64,000 nucleotides of DNA, taken from Verrucomicrobiota bacterium. GTDB taxonomy: Bacteria; Verrucomicrobiota; Verrucomicrobiia; Chthoniobacterales; Terrimicrobiaceae. The stretch spans positions 62,001 through 126,000 of the forward strand of contig JAFKMU010000046.1 of NCBI GenBank assembly GCA_017305195.1. The letters run 5' to 3'. The stretch's first letter is position 1. Every line of letters begins with the position of its first letter. The notes under the pieces were generated by a model. The model was given only the letters and a program-made list of their open reading frames with translations, searched no databases and was not told the origin of the DNA. This document shows, one piece after another, positions 62,638 to 64,000 of the stretch. Both the position numbers and the translations under genes were made by a program.

Positions 62638-63369
62638 TCACGAAGGTAAAATTGTTGCTACTCCCTTGCGCAAGCGGCGTGAAGGAATGCGGGAAAGCTC
62701 GATCGTGCCGCTTCCGCCGATAAAAGAAACCGTCGCGTGATGGTTGGGCAACGGCAAAATTTTCTCCACCGCGTAAAGATTGATGAGTGTGGAACGGTTC
62801 ACACGGAGAAAGTATCTTTCTGGCAGAAGGCGTTTCCATTCCGTCATCGCGCGGCGAACCAGCAATGACTCTTTATTCGCCATGTGGACGCGGCAATAAT
62901 TTCCCTCCGCTTCGATGTGGGTAATATCGGTCGCGAGCACTACTCGCACTTCCAAATCGGAATAGAGAAAAACGCGGTCGTCACGTGCAAAGGGTTTCGC
63001 CTTTCGCGGAGTGCGGCGGTCGAACTGGGCTAGCGCGAGAGCAAGGCGTTCGGCACTGATCGGCTTGAGTAGAAAATCGGCGGCGTTCACTTCAAACGCT
63101 TTCACCGCAAATGTATCGTAGGCCGTGACGAAAATGATGTCGGGTGCGGGCCGGAGTTCGGGCAACAGCGAAAAGCCGTCACGCTTTGGCATCTGCACAT
63201 CAAGGAAAATCAAATTAGGTCGGTGCGCGTGAAATTGTGCAATGGCTTCGATCACATTGTCGGCCTCGCCGACAATTTCAACCTCGGGATGCAGGGCAAG
63301 GAGTTTGCGGAGCTTGGCGCGGGCGTCGTCCTCGTCGTCAACAATCAGGGCACGGCGTATGGGATTCAT
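62638..63369 (-). CDS. LytTR-family response regulator, copy B
   Basis: 243 aa from the ATG at 63369. Receiver domain with acidic residues near 11-13, phospho-acceptor Asp in LIFLDVQMPKRDG, Lys in FLLKPIS; LytTR domain from about 130 (YFLRVNRSTLINL). The DNA-binding half is nearly identical to the left copy, in line with identical target repeats. It overlaps the kinase stop by 4 bp. Confidence 0.88.
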   Translation of the reverse strand: MNPIRRALIVDDEDDARAKLRKLLALHPEVEIVGEADNVIEAIAQFHAHRPNLIFLDVQMPKRDGFSLLPELRPAPDIIFVTAYDTFAVKAFEVNAADFLLKPISAERLALALAQFDRRTPRKAKPFARDDRVFLYSDLEVRVVLATDITHIEAEGNYCRVHMANKESLLVRRAMTEWKRLLPERYFLRVNRSTLINLYAVEKILPLPNHHATVSFIGGSGTIELSRIPSRRLRKGVATILPS

Positions 63370-64000
63370 AGGACAGGAATCAAAATGGTGATCGTCACCC
63401 ATCCGTCCTGGCTGGCGATGTTCAGGCTGTATTTTTCGGGATAGATCAAACCGAGGCGGTCGCGAAGGCTTTGCAAACCAAGATGACTTTCCTTTTCGCG
63501 GGGCGCGGGTTCCAGCCACTCCCCGGAATTACTGACGCTGATTTTTAGCATGGCCACGTCACGGCGTGCGACCTGCACGGTAATACGTAGTGGCGGCTCC
63601 GAAGTGTCACGTCCGTATTTGACCGCATTTTCCACGAGCGGTTGAAGAATGATGCCCGGAACGAGAACGGCGCGGGTCTGCTCGTCTATTTCGCAATGAA
63701 ACTCCAGCTTGTTGCGAAAGCGGATTTTTTCGACCTGCAAATAACTCCGCATGGCGTCGTATTCGCGGCCCAGCGGGATAAAATCATTATGGCTGTGATC
63801 TAAAGAAAAGCGTAGAAAGTCAGACAGAGATTGCACCATGCGCCCAAGATCGGCATTGACGCTTTCGACATTTACCTGAATGGAATTTAAGGCATTGAAC
63901 AGGAAATGTGGGTTCACTTGAGAACGCAACATTTGCAGTTGCGCCTGCCGCTTTTCGGATTCAATCAAAGCCAGTCTCAAATCGCGTTGGACGCCTTCAA
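63366..64000 (-). CDS. LytS-type histidine kinase, copy B (N-terminus outside window)
   Basis: Only the C-terminal ~210 residues are present: EGVQRDLRLALIESEKRQ, the His motif QVNPHFLFNALN and the ATPase motifs LQPLVENAVKYG and HLGLQSLRDRLG. The membrane sensor part lies beyond base 64000, so whether a PstS-like gene also precedes it cannot be seen. Confidence 0.87.
   Translation of the reverse strand, partial: EGVQRDLRLALIESEKRQAQLQMLRSQVNPHFLFNALNSIQVNVESVNADLGRMVQSLSDFLRFSLDHSHNDFIPLGREYDAMRSYLQVEKIRFRNKLEFHCEIDEQTRAVLVPGIILQPLVENAVKYGRDTSEPPLRITVQVARRDVAMLKISVSNSGEWLEPAPREKESHLGLQSLRDRLGLIYPEKYSLNIASQDGWVTITILIPVL

Larger units (their letters stand above)
49332..64000. mobile_element. 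Element B: second ICE-like element (right end outside window)
   Basis: It begins at the att-like site with a tyrosine integrase, then hypothetical genes, an excisionase-like HTH gene and a conjugation operon with LytTR/kinase genes collinear with those of element A. Relaxase, coupling protein and cargo are not reached before the window ends. Confidence 0.6.

Overview
The window is accessory DNA from a Gram-negative bacterium. Lipoproteins, an OprB-type porin and a P-type (VirB/Trb-like) conjugation channel support this. The long PstC and PstA forms and the relative scarcity of Shine-Dalgarno sequences would fit a Verrucomicrobiota-like host, but that placement is inference with low confidence. 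No rRNA, intact tRNA or core chromosomal gene is visible.

I read the window as two related integrative and conjugative elements (ICEs) lying head-to-tail. Element A runs from before base 1 to an att-like site at 49332-49354. Element B runs from that site past base 64000. Each carries a minus-strand conjugation operon in the same order: a short XRE-type regulator, then VirB2, VirB3, VirB4, a lipoprotein, VirB5, VirB6, VirB8, VirB9 and VirB10-like proteins. Just upstream of each lies a histidine kinase and LytTR response regulator pair (left 1-10316, right 53980-64000). The copies are clearly homologous but diverged, so this is accretion of two elements and not a recent duplication. The junction holds the 3' end of a tRNA-like gene, a terminator, a tyrosine integrase and, further on, an excisionase-like HTH gene.

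Element A carries a large arsenic and phosphate cargo (10321-34447). It has a PstS-like protein translationally coupled to the kinase/LytTR pair; ArsR; a full pstS-pstC-pstA-pstB-phoU operon; arsM, a SigZ-type sigma factor and thioredoxin reductase on the minus strand; and arsR-arsD-arsA, a Cys-rich peptide, acr3, arsC and an EamA-like gene on the plus strand. Then come an ArsR and ArsP-type permease pair, a DUF4405 protein with a DevBCA/MacAB-like ABC exporter, an arsEFG-like set and an outer-membrane porin. Together these would cover arsenate discrimination and reduction, arsenite efflux, methylation, and handling of organic and nitroaromatic arsenicals.

The rest of element A is transfer and maintenance: a Clp-like AAA+ ATPase coupled to a VirD4-type coupling protein, a relaxase with a small accessory gene, a probable oriT region, a giant helicase/methylase with an overprinted TnpV-like gene, a TOPRIM primase, a divergent response-regulator/XRE pair, and an AbiE toxin-antitoxin pair at the right end.

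The main regulatory observations are these. A perfect 9-12-9 direct repeat, as expected for LytTR binding, lies upstream of each conjugation operon. An 18-bp hairpin palindrome recurs four times, 32-35 nt upstream of minus-strand start codons and always in the same orientation. A family of ArsR-like operators links the porin, pst, trx and ars genes. No VirB11 ATPase gene is visible.
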